From positions 41,467 to 105,466 of the forward strand of contig NZ_VYKL01000035.1 of assembly GCF_008710145.1 (NCBI RefSeq): a DNA stretch of 64,000 bases, in the 5' to 3' direction. Below are positions 8,611 through 17,651 of this stretch, piece by piece (within the stretch, counting starts at the first letter, position 1; each line of letters begins with the position of its first letter). The DNA is from Niallia endozanthoxylica (GTDB taxonomy: Bacteria; Bacillota; Bacilli; Bacillales; Cytobacillaceae). The notes beneath the pieces are model-generated. The model had not been told where the DNA came from and did not search any database. It saw nothing but the letters and a program-made list of their open reading frames with translations. The translations under genes were made by a program, and so were the position numbers.

Positions 8611-9540
8611 TTAGTCTTTACCGTTCTCATCAATTACTTCACTGAGACGCTTTGTAAACTGTTCTGCAGCGTTCATACCCATCCGTTTTAAACGGAAATT
8701 CATCGCAGCCACTTCAATAATAACTGCTAAGTTTCGTCCCGGACGGACAGGAATCGTAATTTTCGTAACATCTGTATCAATAATTTTTACTTTCTCTTCA
8801 TCAATGCCTAGACGATCGTATTGTTTTTGCTGATCCCAGTTTTCCAGACTGATAACAAGGGAGATTTTTTTATGCTTAAGAACAGAACCGGCACCAAACA
8901 ATGTCATGACATCGATAATCCCTAGTCCGCGAATCTCCAGTAAATGTTCAATTAATTCAGGTGAGGTGCCTACTAACGTATTCTCATCCTCCTGGCGGAT
9001 TTCTACACAGTCATCAGCAACAAGCCGATGGCCGCGCTTCACAAGCTCAAGCGCCGTTTCACTTTTACCGACACCGCTTTGCCCTGTTATCATAACGCCG
9101 ACACCATAGATATCAACGAGAACGCCATGTATAGCTGTTGTCGGTGCCAACTTACTCTCAAGGAAATTCGTTAACAGTCCTGAAAACCTTGTTGTTTTTT
9201 GCTTTGATCGCATGACCGGTACGGATTCACGCTCAGATGCTTCGAGCAGTGCTTCAGGAACTTCTAAACCTCTTGTAATAATGATTCCCGGAGTCACATC
9301 TGTGCAAAGCCTTTCCAAGCGGTAATCCCGCTCACTTTCATTCAGCTTTTCAGCAAAAGTCATCTCTGTCATACCGATTAACTGAATTCGATCTGCCGGA
9401 TAATAATCAAAATATCCGGCGAGCTCGATGCCAGGTCTTGATATATCACTAGTTGTGATTGGGCGATTTATTCCCTCTTCACCACTAAGCAGCTCAAGGT
9501 CAAACTTCTCAATTATGTCTTTCGTCCGTACTTTAACCAA
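8611..9540 (-). CDS. hprK: HprK/P, HPr(Ser46) kinase/phosphorylase
   Basis: The bifunctional sensor enzyme (309 aa) that phosphorylates HPr on Ser46 and reverses this by phosphorolysis, driving CcpA catabolite repression. The Walker A loop GQSGVGKS lies at about 153-160, followed by LVADDCVEI and the HprK signature EIRGLGIIDVMTLFGAG, with a C-terminal PVRPGRNLAVIIEVAA. The start is TTG at 9540, chosen because AAAGGAGG sits 7 bp upstream and the protein then begins at the family's usual (M)VKVRTKD. It heads the hprK-lgt-yvoD-ppaX-yvoF cluster. Confidence 0.97.
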   Translation of the reverse strand: MVKVRTKDIIEKFDLELLSGEEGINRPITTSDISRPGIELAGYFDYYPADRIQLIGMTEMTFAEKLNESERDYRLERLCTDVTPGIIITRGLEVPEALLEASERESVPVMRSKQKTTRFSGLLTNFLESKLAPTTAIHGVLVDIYGVGVMITGQSGVGKSETALELVKRGHRLVADDCVEIRQEDENTLVGTSPELIEHLLEIRGLGIIDVMTLFGAGSVLKHKKISLVISLENWDQQKQYDRLGIDEEKVKIIDTDVTKITIPVRPGRNLAVIIEVAAMNFRLKRMGMNAAEQFTKRLSEVIDENGKD

Positions 9541-9669
9541 CTTTGTGCCTCCTTTTATACCTGAACAAAAAATAACAGTGGGATACTAGAATAAGTTTCA
9601 CATTATTTTATCATTTTTTTGCCAATAACCAAATGAGATTTCCTTGTAAGATATAATTTTAACTTTTTT

Positions 9670-9891
9670 ATAAAGTGAAACTTCCATCAGTGGGGTTTTC
9701 TTCACCCCCTACTGATGGTTAGTTGAGACCCACAGGTTGTGGGTCACACAGACGTTGCCACAAATGTGGCATTCTTAGTCTGTGATTCCACGAATGGACC
9801 TTTACGGGCAGTTGGTCCCCCACTCTCTTCTTTATGTATACTCATAACCTTGAGGTGGGGGGTCTTACTGCCCGTTAAGAGTGGGATAAAA
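9670..9891. repeat. R1 structured repeat, copy A
   Basis: A 222-bp intergenic element between the hprK start and the yvlD terminator. Hairpin H1 spans 9684-9718 (CCATCAGT..ACTGATGG with a G4/C5 extension). Hairpin H4 spans 9804-9875 (outer arms ACGGGCAGT/ACTGCCCGT, inner CCCCCAC/GTGGGGG). Between them are two extra hairpins specific to this copy: 9727-9745 (GACCCACA/TGTGGGTC) and 9747-9784 (CACAGAC/GTCTGTG enclosing TGCCACA/TGTGGCA). The ends ATAAAGTGAAACTTCC and GAGTGGGATAAAA recur, inverted, at 48012-48224 and 62207-62368. Confidence 0.9.
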
Positions 9892-9893
9892 GC

Positions 9894-9941
9894 AAAAAAA
9901 GCTGACAAGCAGCCTATCATGCACTTCTTGTCAGCTTTTTT
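9894..9941 (-). terminator. Terminator after yvlD
   Basis: A long stem AAAAAAGCTGACAAG / CTTGTCAGCTTTTTT with an A-run on one side and a T-run on the other, so it can work in both directions. It ends 5 bp from the yvlD stop codon and adjoins R1 copy A. Confidence 0.85.
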
Positions 9942-9945
9942 ACGA

Positions 9946-10308
9946 TTAATGTACTTTTTCATCTTTTCGATTGAGATAGTTTTGAATGATAATATTCACG
10001 ATAGACATAATCACAGCGATAAGAAAGGCCATTCCAAAGCTTTCAATTTCAAAGGATTCTCCCATGATATTATCAGTCAAAAGCAATGTCAGTGCGTTTA
10101 TGACAAATAAAAATAAACCTAATGTAAAAACCGTTATAGGCAGTGTCAATATGATGAGAATAGGCTTAACAATCATATTTAGCACCGATAACACGAAACT
10201 CGCCCCAATGGCTGCGAGAATCCCTTCAATGTAAAAAGATTCATTGAAAAAACCAGACAGGGCGATAAATAAAATGGCATTGATTAAAATCCCCGCTAAC
10301 CATCCCAT
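9946..10308 (-). CDS. yvlD: YvlD-like phage-holin-family membrane protein
   Basis: A small hydrophobic protein (120 aa) with four predicted transmembrane helices and the motif NMIVKPILIILTLPITVFTLG, characteristic of the holin-IV/YvlD superfamily (shown here only to name the family; the motif covers residues about 45-65). The C terminus NRKDEKVH is charged and probably cytoplasmic. In B. subtilis the yvl genes form a cell-envelope stress-responsive group; the molecular role is unknown. yvlC (PspC-like) is absent here, and repeat R3 copy 1 occupies the space between yvlB and yvlD. Confidence 0.8.
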   Translation of the reverse strand: MGWLAGILINAILFIALSGFFNESFYIEGILAAIGASFVLSVLNMIVKPILIILTLPITVFTLGLFLFVINALTLLLTDNIMGESFEIESFGMAFLIAVIMSIVNIIIQNYLNRKDEKVH

Positions 10309-10326
10309 ATACTAACACCTCATACT

Positions 10327-10508
10327 CAAATTCGCGCGCCGAATTTGCGCCCGGATTACCTGAGCTCGCTCGATAAATTACCTTAAAAAATCGCAAGGCT
10401 CGCCGGAGGCTTGACTTCATTCAACAAGATTTTAACCTTCCTCTGAATCAGAGTACTTTTGCATTCATCCTCCACTAATAGAAGTGAGGAATGAATGCTG
10501 AATGAAGT
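10327..10508. repeat. R3 structured repeat, copy 1
   Basis: An approximately 182-bp element that starts with the palindrome CAAATTCG..CGAATTTG and GCGCCCGGAT, continues with a GAGCTCGCTCG hairpin and the core CGCCGGAGGCTT, and ends with a long stem bounded by ACTTCATTCA and TGAATGAAGT. It is related to 36970-37158 and 50157-50403. It lies 18 bp 5' of yvlD (minus strand). No ORF with a ribosome binding site is present. Confidence 0.85.
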
Positions 10509-10568
10509 CCAAGCTGGAATCCTTCGATTCAATTCCAGCTGCAAATCAACATTCTGTTGCACAAATTC

Positions 10569-11684
10569 TTATACTTTCCGAACCGCAATCGTACCTGTTT
10601 TCGTATCCGCATACAACTGGACTAGATCAATTGATTCCTTTACTGATTTAAAACTCAGCGACTTTTGGATAAATTCACTTTTCTCGTCAATAATCTGAAC
10701 GCCCTCTAATTCAACGTTGAAATTTCCAAGATTAGACTTTAGCATACCGTTCACAGCAGCCTGCTCCGGTATCCCCAATTCAATATTACCAGTCGTTGTC
10801 TTTGCATCGATTACTTCACATTCATGGTTGATTGTTTTACACTGAATATTTCCGTTAAAAGTCTGCAGTTCAGCTTTACGAAAATCACCATTTAGCATAA
10901 TCGCTCCATTTAATGTTTCAGCATCAATTGACTTTACTTCACAGCCAATGCATTGGATCAGACCGTTAGCCGTCTCTGCTTCCACTTCCTGGCTGTTAAC
11001 AGCATCTAAGATGATTTTTCCGTTGGCCGTTTTGATTTTCATTTTTTTCATTCTGATATTTTTGCTCTCAACATTTCCGTTAAAAACCCGGATATCCCCA
11101 TATTCATATTCCGATTCTGGAACATAAATAACCGTTTCAAGCTTTATCCACTTTTGTCTTGTTGAAAAATAAAGCCGTTCTTCTTTCACTGCAAAGGTGA
11201 CTTCTTTTAAAAAGTTCGCTTTTGCTTCATCCTGATTATCTCCGCGGTATACTTGGGCTTTGCATTCAATACGGATGTCCTTTTGATCCCATGGAATGAC
11301 ACGAACATCTCCATTTGCCACATCGATAACCATATCTTTAAAATCAGCATCTGTCTGTTGAAAAATATGAGAAATGTCCATCCGTTTTCCAAAATTCAAA
11401 TCCAAATCTAGATCTTTTATCTTTTTCACAGCATAATCCACAAATTCAAAAAGCTTTTCCTTTGTGGATTGATAGCTGTGCTGGGATTGAGATTGGGAAT
11501 GCTTTTCCTGCTTTGTCTGTTCATCAGATTGAACGACCGTTGACAGCTCTGTCACCAGCTGTTTTTGTTTGGCTTCCATTTCTTTTGTTGATTGTTCGAG
11601 CCTTTCTAATAATGTCAGCGCTTCATCAACCGTCAGCTTTCCTTCTTCCACCATCTGTAAAATTCTTTTACGTTGTTCCTTCAT
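10569..11684 (-). CDS. yvlB: YvlB-like DUF4097 family protein
   Basis: A soluble protein of 371 aa. Residues 1-35 form a SHOCT-like helical segment (ILQMVEEGKLTVDEALTLLERL), followed by a charged, Gln-rich linker and a C-terminal DUF4097 right-handed beta-solenoid-like region (about 110-365) with repeated ANGxIxLDxxNSQEVEAETANG-type units (repeats of about 20 residues spaced with TANG, ETLNG, TFNG). Adhesin-like repeats of this type occur in envelope-stress proteins. It lies upstream of yvlD, as in B. subtilis; the biochemical function is unknown. Confidence 0.8.
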   Translation of the reverse strand: MKEQRKRILQMVEEGKLTVDEALTLLERLEQSTKEMEAKQKQLVTELSTVVQSDEQTKQEKHSQSQSQHSYQSTKEKLFEFVDYAVKKIKDLDLDLNFGKRMDISHIFQQTDADFKDMVIDVANGDVRVIPWDQKDIRIECKAQVYRGDNQDEAKANFLKEVTFAVKEERLYFSTRQKWIKLETVIYVPESEYEYGDIRVFNGNVESKNIRMKKMKIKTANGKIILDAVNSQEVEAETANGLIQCIGCEVKSIDAETLNGAIMLNGDFRKAELQTFNGNIQCKTINHECEVIDAKTTTGNIELGIPEQAAVNGMLKSNLGNFNVELEGVQIIDEKSEFIQKSLSFKSVKESIDLVQLYADTKTGTIAVRKV

Positions 11685-11788
11685 TATGATTCCTCCCTTA
11701 GAGAAACATCTTCATCTAATACATACGAAATGAACAACAATATGTTTCAGAATAAATAAGAATACGTCTTGAGACTGAGTACGTCCGC

Positions 11789-14650
11789 TTATTGGGTTAC
11801 TTCAATTTGATCATGCATTCTCTTCCGGTCACGCTCCAAAATCGGTTTAAGATATTTACCTGTATAAGACTCAGGAACTTCGGCTACTTCCTCAGGTGTT
11901 CCAGTTGCAATGATTGTTCCGCCTTTATCCCCGCCTTCTGGACCAAGGTCAATCAAATAATCAGCCCGTTTAATCACGTCTAAATTATGCTCAATCACAA
12001 GGACGGTATCACCGTTTTCTACGAGGCGTTCTAGAACAACTAAAAGGCGGGCAATATCATCCACATGAAGGCCTGTAGTTGGTTCGTCTAATATATAGAA
12101 GGAACGACCTGTTGAACGTCTGTGGAGCTCAGATGCCAGCTTCACCCGCTGCGCTTCCCCGCCGGAAAGTGTGGTAGCCGGCTGTCCGAGTGTAATATAG
12201 CCAAGTCCGACATCCATCAGCGTCTGCAGCTTCCGCTTAATTTTCGGGAGATTTTCGAAAAACTCTACCGCATTTTCAACCGTCATGTCCAATATCTCAG
12301 AAATATTTTTCCCTTTATACTTCACTTCAAGTGTTTCACGGTTATAGCGTTTCCCATGACACACCTCGCATGGAACATAAACATCCGGTAAAAAGTGCAT
12401 TTCAATACGAATAATCCCGTCACCACGGCATGCCTCACATCTGCCGCCCTTCACATTAAAACTGAAGCGGCCTTTTTTATAACCGCGCACCTTGGCTTCA
12501 TTCGTTGAAGCATAAACATCCCGAATATCATCGAACACACCCGTATAGGTGGCAGGATTGGAGCGCGGTGTTCTGCCGATTGGTGTTTGATCAATGTCAA
12601 TCACTTTATCCAAGTGCTCTAATCCGGTAATGGAGCGGTGCTCACCCGGTTTACTCTTAGCTCGGTTCAGGTTTAGAGCCAATGCTTTATGTAAAATTTC
12701 ATTCACTAACGTACTTTTTCCGGAACCTGAAACACCTGTCACTGCCATGAACATGCCAAGAGGAAACTTCACATTAATATTTTTTAAATTATTTTCCTTT
12801 GCCCCTTTGATTTCAACGTAGCGCCCGTCAGGCTTCTTCCGTTCAATCGGCAGCGGAATAAACTTCTTCCCTGATAAATATTGTCCTGTTAACGAGTTCG
12901 GGTCTTCCATCACCTCTTTCGGTGTACCGATGGAAACAATTTCCCCACCATGAATCCCTGCACCAGGACCAACATCAATAAGAAAATCAGCCGCCATCAT
13001 TGTATCCTCATCATGTTCAACGACAAGCAGCGTATTGCCGATATCACGCATATTTCTCAGTGTTTCAATCAAACGGTCATTGTCACGCTGATGAAGGCCG
13101 ATGGATGGCTCATCAAGAATATAAAGGACACCTGTCAAACGTGAACCGATTTGCGTAGCCAAGCGTATCCGCTGGGCCTCTCCGCCAGACAAAGTTCCAG
13201 CCGTGCGGCTAAGCGTTAAATAATCAAGTCCAACATTCACAAGGAAACCGAGACGTTCTCTAATTTCACGGAATATCAGGTGGGCAATTTTCATTTCCTT
13301 TTCTGACAAAGAAAGACTGTCAAAAAAACTTAAACTCTCCTCAACTGAAAGGGAAGTCACCTCTCCGATATGCTTCCCGTCAATCAAGACAGCCAGTGTT
13401 TCTTTTTTCAGCCTATATCCTTTACAGCTTGAACAATTGTGCTCGGCCATATATTTGTCCATCTGCTCACGGATCCAATCGGAGCTAGTATCTGTATAAC
13501 GACGCTCTACATTCTTGAGCACACCTTCAAATTCAATCTCATTATCCCTGACCTGTCCCCAGTCATTTTCATAGTGAAAACGAATTTTTTCTCCATCCGA
13601 ACCATGGAGGATTTTATCCATTTGATGCTGCGGGATATCCTTTACAGGGACATCCATATCAATTCCATAATGATCGCAAATACATTTCAACAGCTGCGGA
13701 TAATATTGCGAGCTTGCAGGCTCCCACGGAGCAATCGCATGCTGATTCAAGGTTAATTCTTTATTCGGAATCACAAGACTAACGTCAACCTTTTTCTTCA
13801 CTCCAAGGCCGTCACATTCCGGACACGCACCAAACGGGTTGTTAAAGGAAAACATTCTCGGCTCAAGAGCAGCAATGGAAAATCCGCAGATGGGGCAGGC
13901 ATGGTGCTCACTGAATAAAAGCTCCTCTTCCCCTATTACATCAATTTTCACCCTGCCTTCGCCAAGCTTTAAAGCAGATTCTAAGGAGTCTGCCAGTCTT
14001 GCTTCCACGCCTTCTTTCACAACAATCCGGTCAATGACCACATCAATTGAATGCTTTTTATTTTTTTCAAGCTCGATTTCTTCTCCTAAATCATACATTT
14101 CCTCATCAATCCGTACCCTTACATAACCCTGCTTCTTGATATCCTCAAGGACTTTGACATGTGCGCCCTTTTTACCAGAAATGATAGGAGCCAATATTTG
14201 CATCTTGGTTCTTTCAGGATATTCCATGATTCGGTCAACCATTTGCTCAATCGTTTGCGAAGATATTTCAATTCCATGTGTCGGGCAAGTGGGGTGACCG
14301 ACCCTTGCAAAAAGCAAACGCATATAATCATATATTTCCGTTACCGTTCCAACCGTTGATCGTGGGTTGTTGCTTGTCGTCTTTTGATCAATGGATATCG
14401 CAGGAGATAACCCTTCAATTGAATCCACATCAGGCTTTTCCATCTGCCCAAGAAATTGACGGGCATACGCTGACAAGGATTCAACGTATCTTCGCTGTCC
14501 CTCCGCATAAATGGTATCAAAGGCAAGCGAGGACTTTCCTGAACCGGAAAGTCCTGTTAAGACAACAAGCTTATCTCTCGGAATTGTGACATCAATATTT
14601 TTTAAATTATGGGCTCTGGCACCCTTTACAATCAGTTTCTCCATCGCCAT
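11789..14650 (-). CDS. uvrA: UvrA, excinuclease ABC subunit A
   Basis: The damage-sensing ATPase of nucleotide excision repair (953 aa). It has two ABC ATPase modules: Walker A GLSGSGKSS near residue 32 and GVSGSGKST near 640, signature segments TLSGGEAQR in both halves, and Walker B LYILDEPSIGLH and FYILDEPTTGLH. Zinc-finger cysteines appear at CPICGF..CPEC and at CEAC..CEVC. It follows uvrB by 7 bp and is clearly co-transcribed with it. Confidence 0.98.
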   Translation of the reverse strand: MAMEKLIVKGARAHNLKNIDVTIPRDKLVVLTGLSGSGKSSLAFDTIYAEGQRRYVESLSAYARQFLGQMEKPDVDSIEGLSPAISIDQKTTSNNPRSTVGTVTEIYDYMRLLFARVGHPTCPTHGIEISSQTIEQMVDRIMEYPERTKMQILAPIISGKKGAHVKVLEDIKKQGYVRVRIDEEMYDLGEEIELEKNKKHSIDVVIDRIVVKEGVEARLADSLESALKLGEGRVKIDVIGEEELLFSEHHACPICGFSIAALEPRMFSFNNPFGACPECDGLGVKKKVDVSLVIPNKELTLNQHAIAPWEPASSQYYPQLLKCICDHYGIDMDVPVKDIPQHQMDKILHGSDGEKIRFHYENDWGQVRDNEIEFEGVLKNVERRYTDTSSDWIREQMDKYMAEHNCSSCKGYRLKKETLAVLIDGKHIGEVTSLSVEESLSFFDSLSLSEKEMKIAHLIFREIRERLGFLVNVGLDYLTLSRTAGTLSGGEAQRIRLATQIGSRLTGVLYILDEPSIGLHQRDNDRLIETLRNMRDIGNTLLVVEHDEDTMMAADFLIDVGPGAGIHGGEIVSIGTPKEVMEDPNSLTGQYLSGKKFIPLPIERKKPDGRYVEIKGAKENNLKNINVKFPLGMFMAVTGVSGSGKSTLVNEILHKALALNLNRAKSKPGEHRSITGLEHLDKVIDIDQTPIGRTPRSNPATYTGVFDDIRDVYASTNEAKVRGYKKGRFSFNVKGGRCEACRGDGIIRIEMHFLPDVYVPCEVCHGKRYNRETLEVKYKGKNISEILDMTVENAVEFFENLPKIKRKLQTLMDVGLGYITLGQPATTLSGGEAQRVKLASELHRRSTGRSFYILDEPTTGLHVDDIARLLVVLERLVENGDTVLVIEHNLDVIKRADYLIDLGPEGGDKGGTIIATGTPEEVAEVPESYTGKYLKPILERDRKRMHDQIEVTQ

Positions 14651-14657
14651 CTATAAG

Positions 14658-16637
14658 TCATCCTTCCGCTTTCAATTCTAATATTAAATCCCGAAGCTCT
14701 GCCGCACGCTCGAAGTTCAGTGCTTTGGCAGCTTCTTTCATTTCTTTTTCCATATCGGCAATCACTTTTTCTCGTTCCTTCTTTGACAAATTAAGCAATC
14801 CAGACACCGCATTGTATTCTTCCTGCTCTTCGGCCGCATGTGTCGCGCGAATCACATCGCGGATTTCCTTTTGAATGGTCATAGGTGTAATGCCGTGCTT
14901 ACGATTGTATTCCTCTTGTATCGCGCGGCGCCGCTTTGTCTCATTGATGGCTATTTCCATTGAATGAGTCATTTTATCCGCGTACATAATCACCTGACCA
15001 TTGGCATTACGTGCAGCACGGCCGATTGTCTGTATCAATGATCGTTCTGACCGCAGGAAGCCTTCTTTGTCTGCATCCAGAATCGCAACAAGCGATACTT
15101 CCGGAATATCCAGTCCCTCTCTCAAAAGGTTGATACCGATAAGTACATCGTATTTCCCTAACCGCAGCTCGCGGATAATTTCAATCCGCTCCAACGTCTT
15201 TATTTCAGAATGCAGATAATTGACTTTAATACCGATTTCCTTTAAATAGTCGGTTAAATCCTCTGACATTTTCTTCGTCAGTGTCGTTACCAGAACACGC
15301 TCATTTCTCTCAACACGCTCATTAATTTCTGCAATCAGGTCATCAATCTGCCCTTCAATTGGGCGAACCGAAATCACCGGATCCAGCAATCCAGTCGGAC
15401 GGATAATTTGCTCAATCATTTCCGGTGTATGCTCTTGTTCATATGGACCAGGTGTGGCAGAAACAAAAACGATATTTTTGATATGCTTTTCAAACTCGGA
15501 AAAAATGAGCGGACGGTTATCAAGCGCAGATGGAAGACGGAAGCCGTGATCCACAAGCACCTGCTTTCTCGCCTGGTCACCATTATACATCCCGCGAATT
15601 TGCGGGAGCGTCACATGTGATTCATCAATGACAATAAGAAAATCTTCAGGAAAATAATCCAGAAGTGTGTATGGAGTTGAACCCGGCGGTCTTAACGTAA
15701 GATGACGCGAATAGTTTTCAATTCCTGAACAAAAACCCATTTCTCTCATCATTTCTAAATCATAGCGCGTCCGCTGTTCCAAACGCTGTGCCTCAAGTAA
15801 TTTACCGTTTTCACGGAGCTCCACTAATCTTTCCTCAAGCTCCTTTTCAATATTTTGAATCGCCACCTGCATTTTCTCTTCGCGGGTAACGAAGTGGGAG
15901 GCCGGGAAAATGGCGACATGCTCTCGATCACCCAAAATCTCTCCTGTTAAGGCATCCACTTCACGAATCCGGTCAATTTCATCACCGAAAAATTCGATTC
16001 TCAAGCAATGTTCATCCCTTGAAGCGGGGAAGATTTCTACAACATCGCCTCGTACGCGAAATGTCCCGCGAATGAAATTGAGGTCATTACGGTCATATTG
16101 GATATCCACAAGCTTACGGAGGAGCTGGTTCCGTTCCATTTCCATACCCACACGTAAGGAACAAACAAGTTCGCGATATTCCTCCGGCGAACCCAAACCA
16201 TAGATGCAGGATACACTCGCAATGATAATTACATCCTTTCGTTCAAATAATGAGGATGTTGCCGAGTGACGAAGCTTATCAATTTCATCATTAATACTGG
16301 CATCTTTTTCAATAAAGGTATCTGTCGACGGGACGTAAGCTTCTGGTTGGAAATAATCGTAGTAACTGACAAAATACTCGACTGCATTGTTCGGAAAAAA
16401 CTCCTTAAATTCACTGTACAGCTGTCCTGCGAGGGTTTTATTATGGGCGATAATCAATGTTGGTTTGTTTACTTGCTGAATCACATTCGAAACGGTAAAA
16501 GTTTTACCTGTTCCAGTAGCTCCAAGCAATGTTTGATGACGTTTCCCTTCCTTAATGCCTTCAACAAGTTTTCTGATGGCCTCCGGCTGATCTCCCTGAG
16601 GTGTATATTTTGATACTAGTTGAAATTGATCTTTCAC
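14658..16637 (-). CDS. uvrB: UvrB, excinuclease ABC subunit B
   Basis: The damage-verification helicase-like subunit (659 aa) that loads from UvrA and recruits UvrC. Walker A GATGTGKT is near residue 40, the beta-hairpin region includes YYDYFQPEAYVPSTDTFIEKD (residues about 90-110), helicase motifs include DESHVTLPQ and QTIGRAARN, and a UVR motif (LNFERAAELRDLI) closes the protein. The start used here is GTG at 16637, because GGGAGG lies 7 bp upstream and the product then begins (M)KDQFQLVSKY, like other UvrB proteins; an ATG 15 bp upstream would sit within the ribosome binding site. Confidence 0.97.
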   Translation of the reverse strand: MKDQFQLVSKYTPQGDQPEAIRKLVEGIKEGKRHQTLLGATGTGKTFTVSNVIQQVNKPTLIIAHNKTLAGQLYSEFKEFFPNNAVEYFVSYYDYFQPEAYVPSTDTFIEKDASINDEIDKLRHSATSSLFERKDVIIIASVSCIYGLGSPEEYRELVCSLRVGMEMERNQLLRKLVDIQYDRNDLNFIRGTFRVRGDVVEIFPASRDEHCLRIEFFGDEIDRIREVDALTGEILGDREHVAIFPASHFVTREEKMQVAIQNIEKELEERLVELRENGKLLEAQRLEQRTRYDLEMMREMGFCSGIENYSRHLTLRPPGSTPYTLLDYFPEDFLIVIDESHVTLPQIRGMYNGDQARKQVLVDHGFRLPSALDNRPLIFSEFEKHIKNIVFVSATPGPYEQEHTPEMIEQIIRPTGLLDPVISVRPIEGQIDDLIAEINERVERNERVLVTTLTKKMSEDLTDYLKEIGIKVNYLHSEIKTLERIEIIRELRLGKYDVLIGINLLREGLDIPEVSLVAILDADKEGFLRSERSLIQTIGRAARNANGQVIMYADKMTHSMEIAINETKRRRAIQEEYNRKHGITPMTIQKEIRDVIRATHAAEEQEEYNAVSGLLNLSKKEREKVIADMEKEMKEAAKALNFERAAELRDLILELKAEG

Positions 16638-16734
16638 AAGCTTTCCTCCCATTCGTGCATCCTTCTATCTTTAATCCGTATCCAAATTTTTCATCTATGT
16701 TCATTCTACCACATTGCCATAAAAACAAACCACA

Positions 16735-16765
16735 ATTATAGCGAACAAATATTCTATTTTTTCAA
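16735..16765 (-). promoter_or_regulatory. uvrBA promoter with LexA/DinR-like box
   Basis: On the minus strand TTGAAA (16760-16765) and TATAAT (16735-16740) are spaced 19 bp. The spacer holds a DinR/LexA-like site best read on the plus strand at 16742-16755 (CGAACAAATATTCT), which matches 12 of 14 positions of the Bacillus SOS box CGAACRNRYGTTYG. uvrBA is SOS-regulated in B. subtilis. A second, weaker half-site-like CGAAC lies near 16782-16787. Confidence 0.5.
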
Positions 16766-16851
16766 GAGGAAAATAATTACTTGTTCGTGCTAAGAGCTAT
16801 ATCCAAAGTCAACGAAAAACCCGCCTCCTTTTTGTGGTGACAGGTTCTTTT

Positions 16852-17091
16852 TTATGATGTTGATGTATGCTTTAGTTTCTGTTCCATCCGATCTCCGTAC
16901 CAAAAACCGACTGTTAAGGAAAAAGCATCGATGACAATCAGCCAAATACTATGGGTATAGCCTTTATAGACTGAGGCCGCAATTAATGCTACTGTCAAAA
17001 CAAGGGCCAGCACCCGATTATAGGTGACTCTTGTAAACCATACAACCAACAAGCCGGGTAAAAAAAAGGCTGATAAAATTTTTAAAAACAA
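16852..17091 (-). CDS. csbA: CsbA-like small membrane protein
   Basis: A 79-aa membrane protein with about three hydrophobic helices and the segment RVTYNRVLALVLT followed by ASVYKGYTH, closely matching CsbA, a sigma-B-controlled protein located next to uvrB in B. subtilis. The start is TTG at 17091 with AGGTG 7 bp upstream. I did not find a convincing sigma-B promoter upstream. The molecular function is unknown. Confidence 0.8.
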   Translation of the reverse strand: MFLKILSAFFLPGLLVVWFTRVTYNRVLALVLTVALIAASVYKGYTHSIWLIVIDAFSLTVGFWYGDRMEQKLKHTSTS

Positions 17092-17256
17092 TCCTCATCA
17101 CCTGCTCCTACTAGAGATTATGTACCGGTCCTGGAAAGAAAGTGCCGCAAATTTCCTCGTAACCATCTTATTTTCATTTTACTACTTAGCTTTACATATG
17201 AAAAGAAACAGTTGGATTCATATGGATGTTCTTGATGATTCATCAGCGTAAAAAGA

Positions 17257-17293
17257 AAAAATCATGAGCAATAAGAGGATGCCCATGATTTTT
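17257..17293. terminator. Bidirectional hairpin between csbA and the ArsR-type gene
   Basis: The stem AAAAATCATG / CATGATTTTT (17257-17266 with 17284-17293) has an A-run and T-run on opposite sides. It lies 40 bp before the plus-strand regulator gene. No plus-strand gene ends here, so it may insulate the regulator from read-through. Confidence 0.45.
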
Positions 17294-17333
17294 CCTACTA
17301 AAGTCGTTATAATAGGTTCAAGAGGTGATTCTA

Positions 17334-17651
17334 TTGGAAAAAGAAAACCCAATTGAAGAAATCAAAGAACTTGATGAAGAAACGCTCTTTATTGTTTCAC
17401 AAACCTTTAAGGCTTTATCAGACCCGACCCGAATTCGGATTCTTCATTTATTATTTACCGGTGAACATTCTGTCAATGAAATTGCTGAAAAATTATCCTT
17501 GCTGCAATCAACCGTCTCACATCAGCTGCGTTTCTTGAAAAATTTACGTCTTGTTACATTCCGTCGCGAAGGGACCACTTTATACTATACACACGATGAC
17601 GAGCATGTCATGGATATATTAAAGCAAACCATCGAGCATGCCCACCATTAA
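17334..17651 (+). CDS. czrA: ArsR/SmtB-family metal-sensing repressor (CzrA-like)
   Basis: A winged-helix repressor of 105 aa (TTG start at 17334, with AGAGGTG 7 bp upstream; GTG 17325 is the alternative). The HTH is SVNEIAEKLSLLQSTVSHQLRFL, residues about 50-72, with the family signature ALSDPTRIRILHLL before it. The C-terminal helix carries D, H and H residues (EHVMDIL, TIEHAHH), matching the alpha-5 zinc/cobalt site of CzrA. It converges with the czcD-like gene, overlapping its stop by 4 bp. A palindromic operator upstream of that exporter (18633-18654) is a probable target. Confidence 0.8.
   Translation: MEKENPIEEIKELDEETLFIVSQTFKALSDPTRIRILHLLFTGEHSVNEIAEKLSLLQSTVSHQLRFLKNLRLVTFRREGTTLYYTHDDEHVMDILKQTIEHAHH

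Noticed and set aside
9739..10110. A plus-strand ORF starting in R1 copy A and running into yvlD antisense
   Set aside because: It crosses a repeat, a terminator and part of yvlD, and has no Shine-Dalgarno sequence.
17024..17251. A 75-aa plus-strand ORF overlapping csbA
   Set aside because: It lies antisense to the csbA start, lacks a ribosome binding site and has no family resemblance, despite a hairpin shortly after it.
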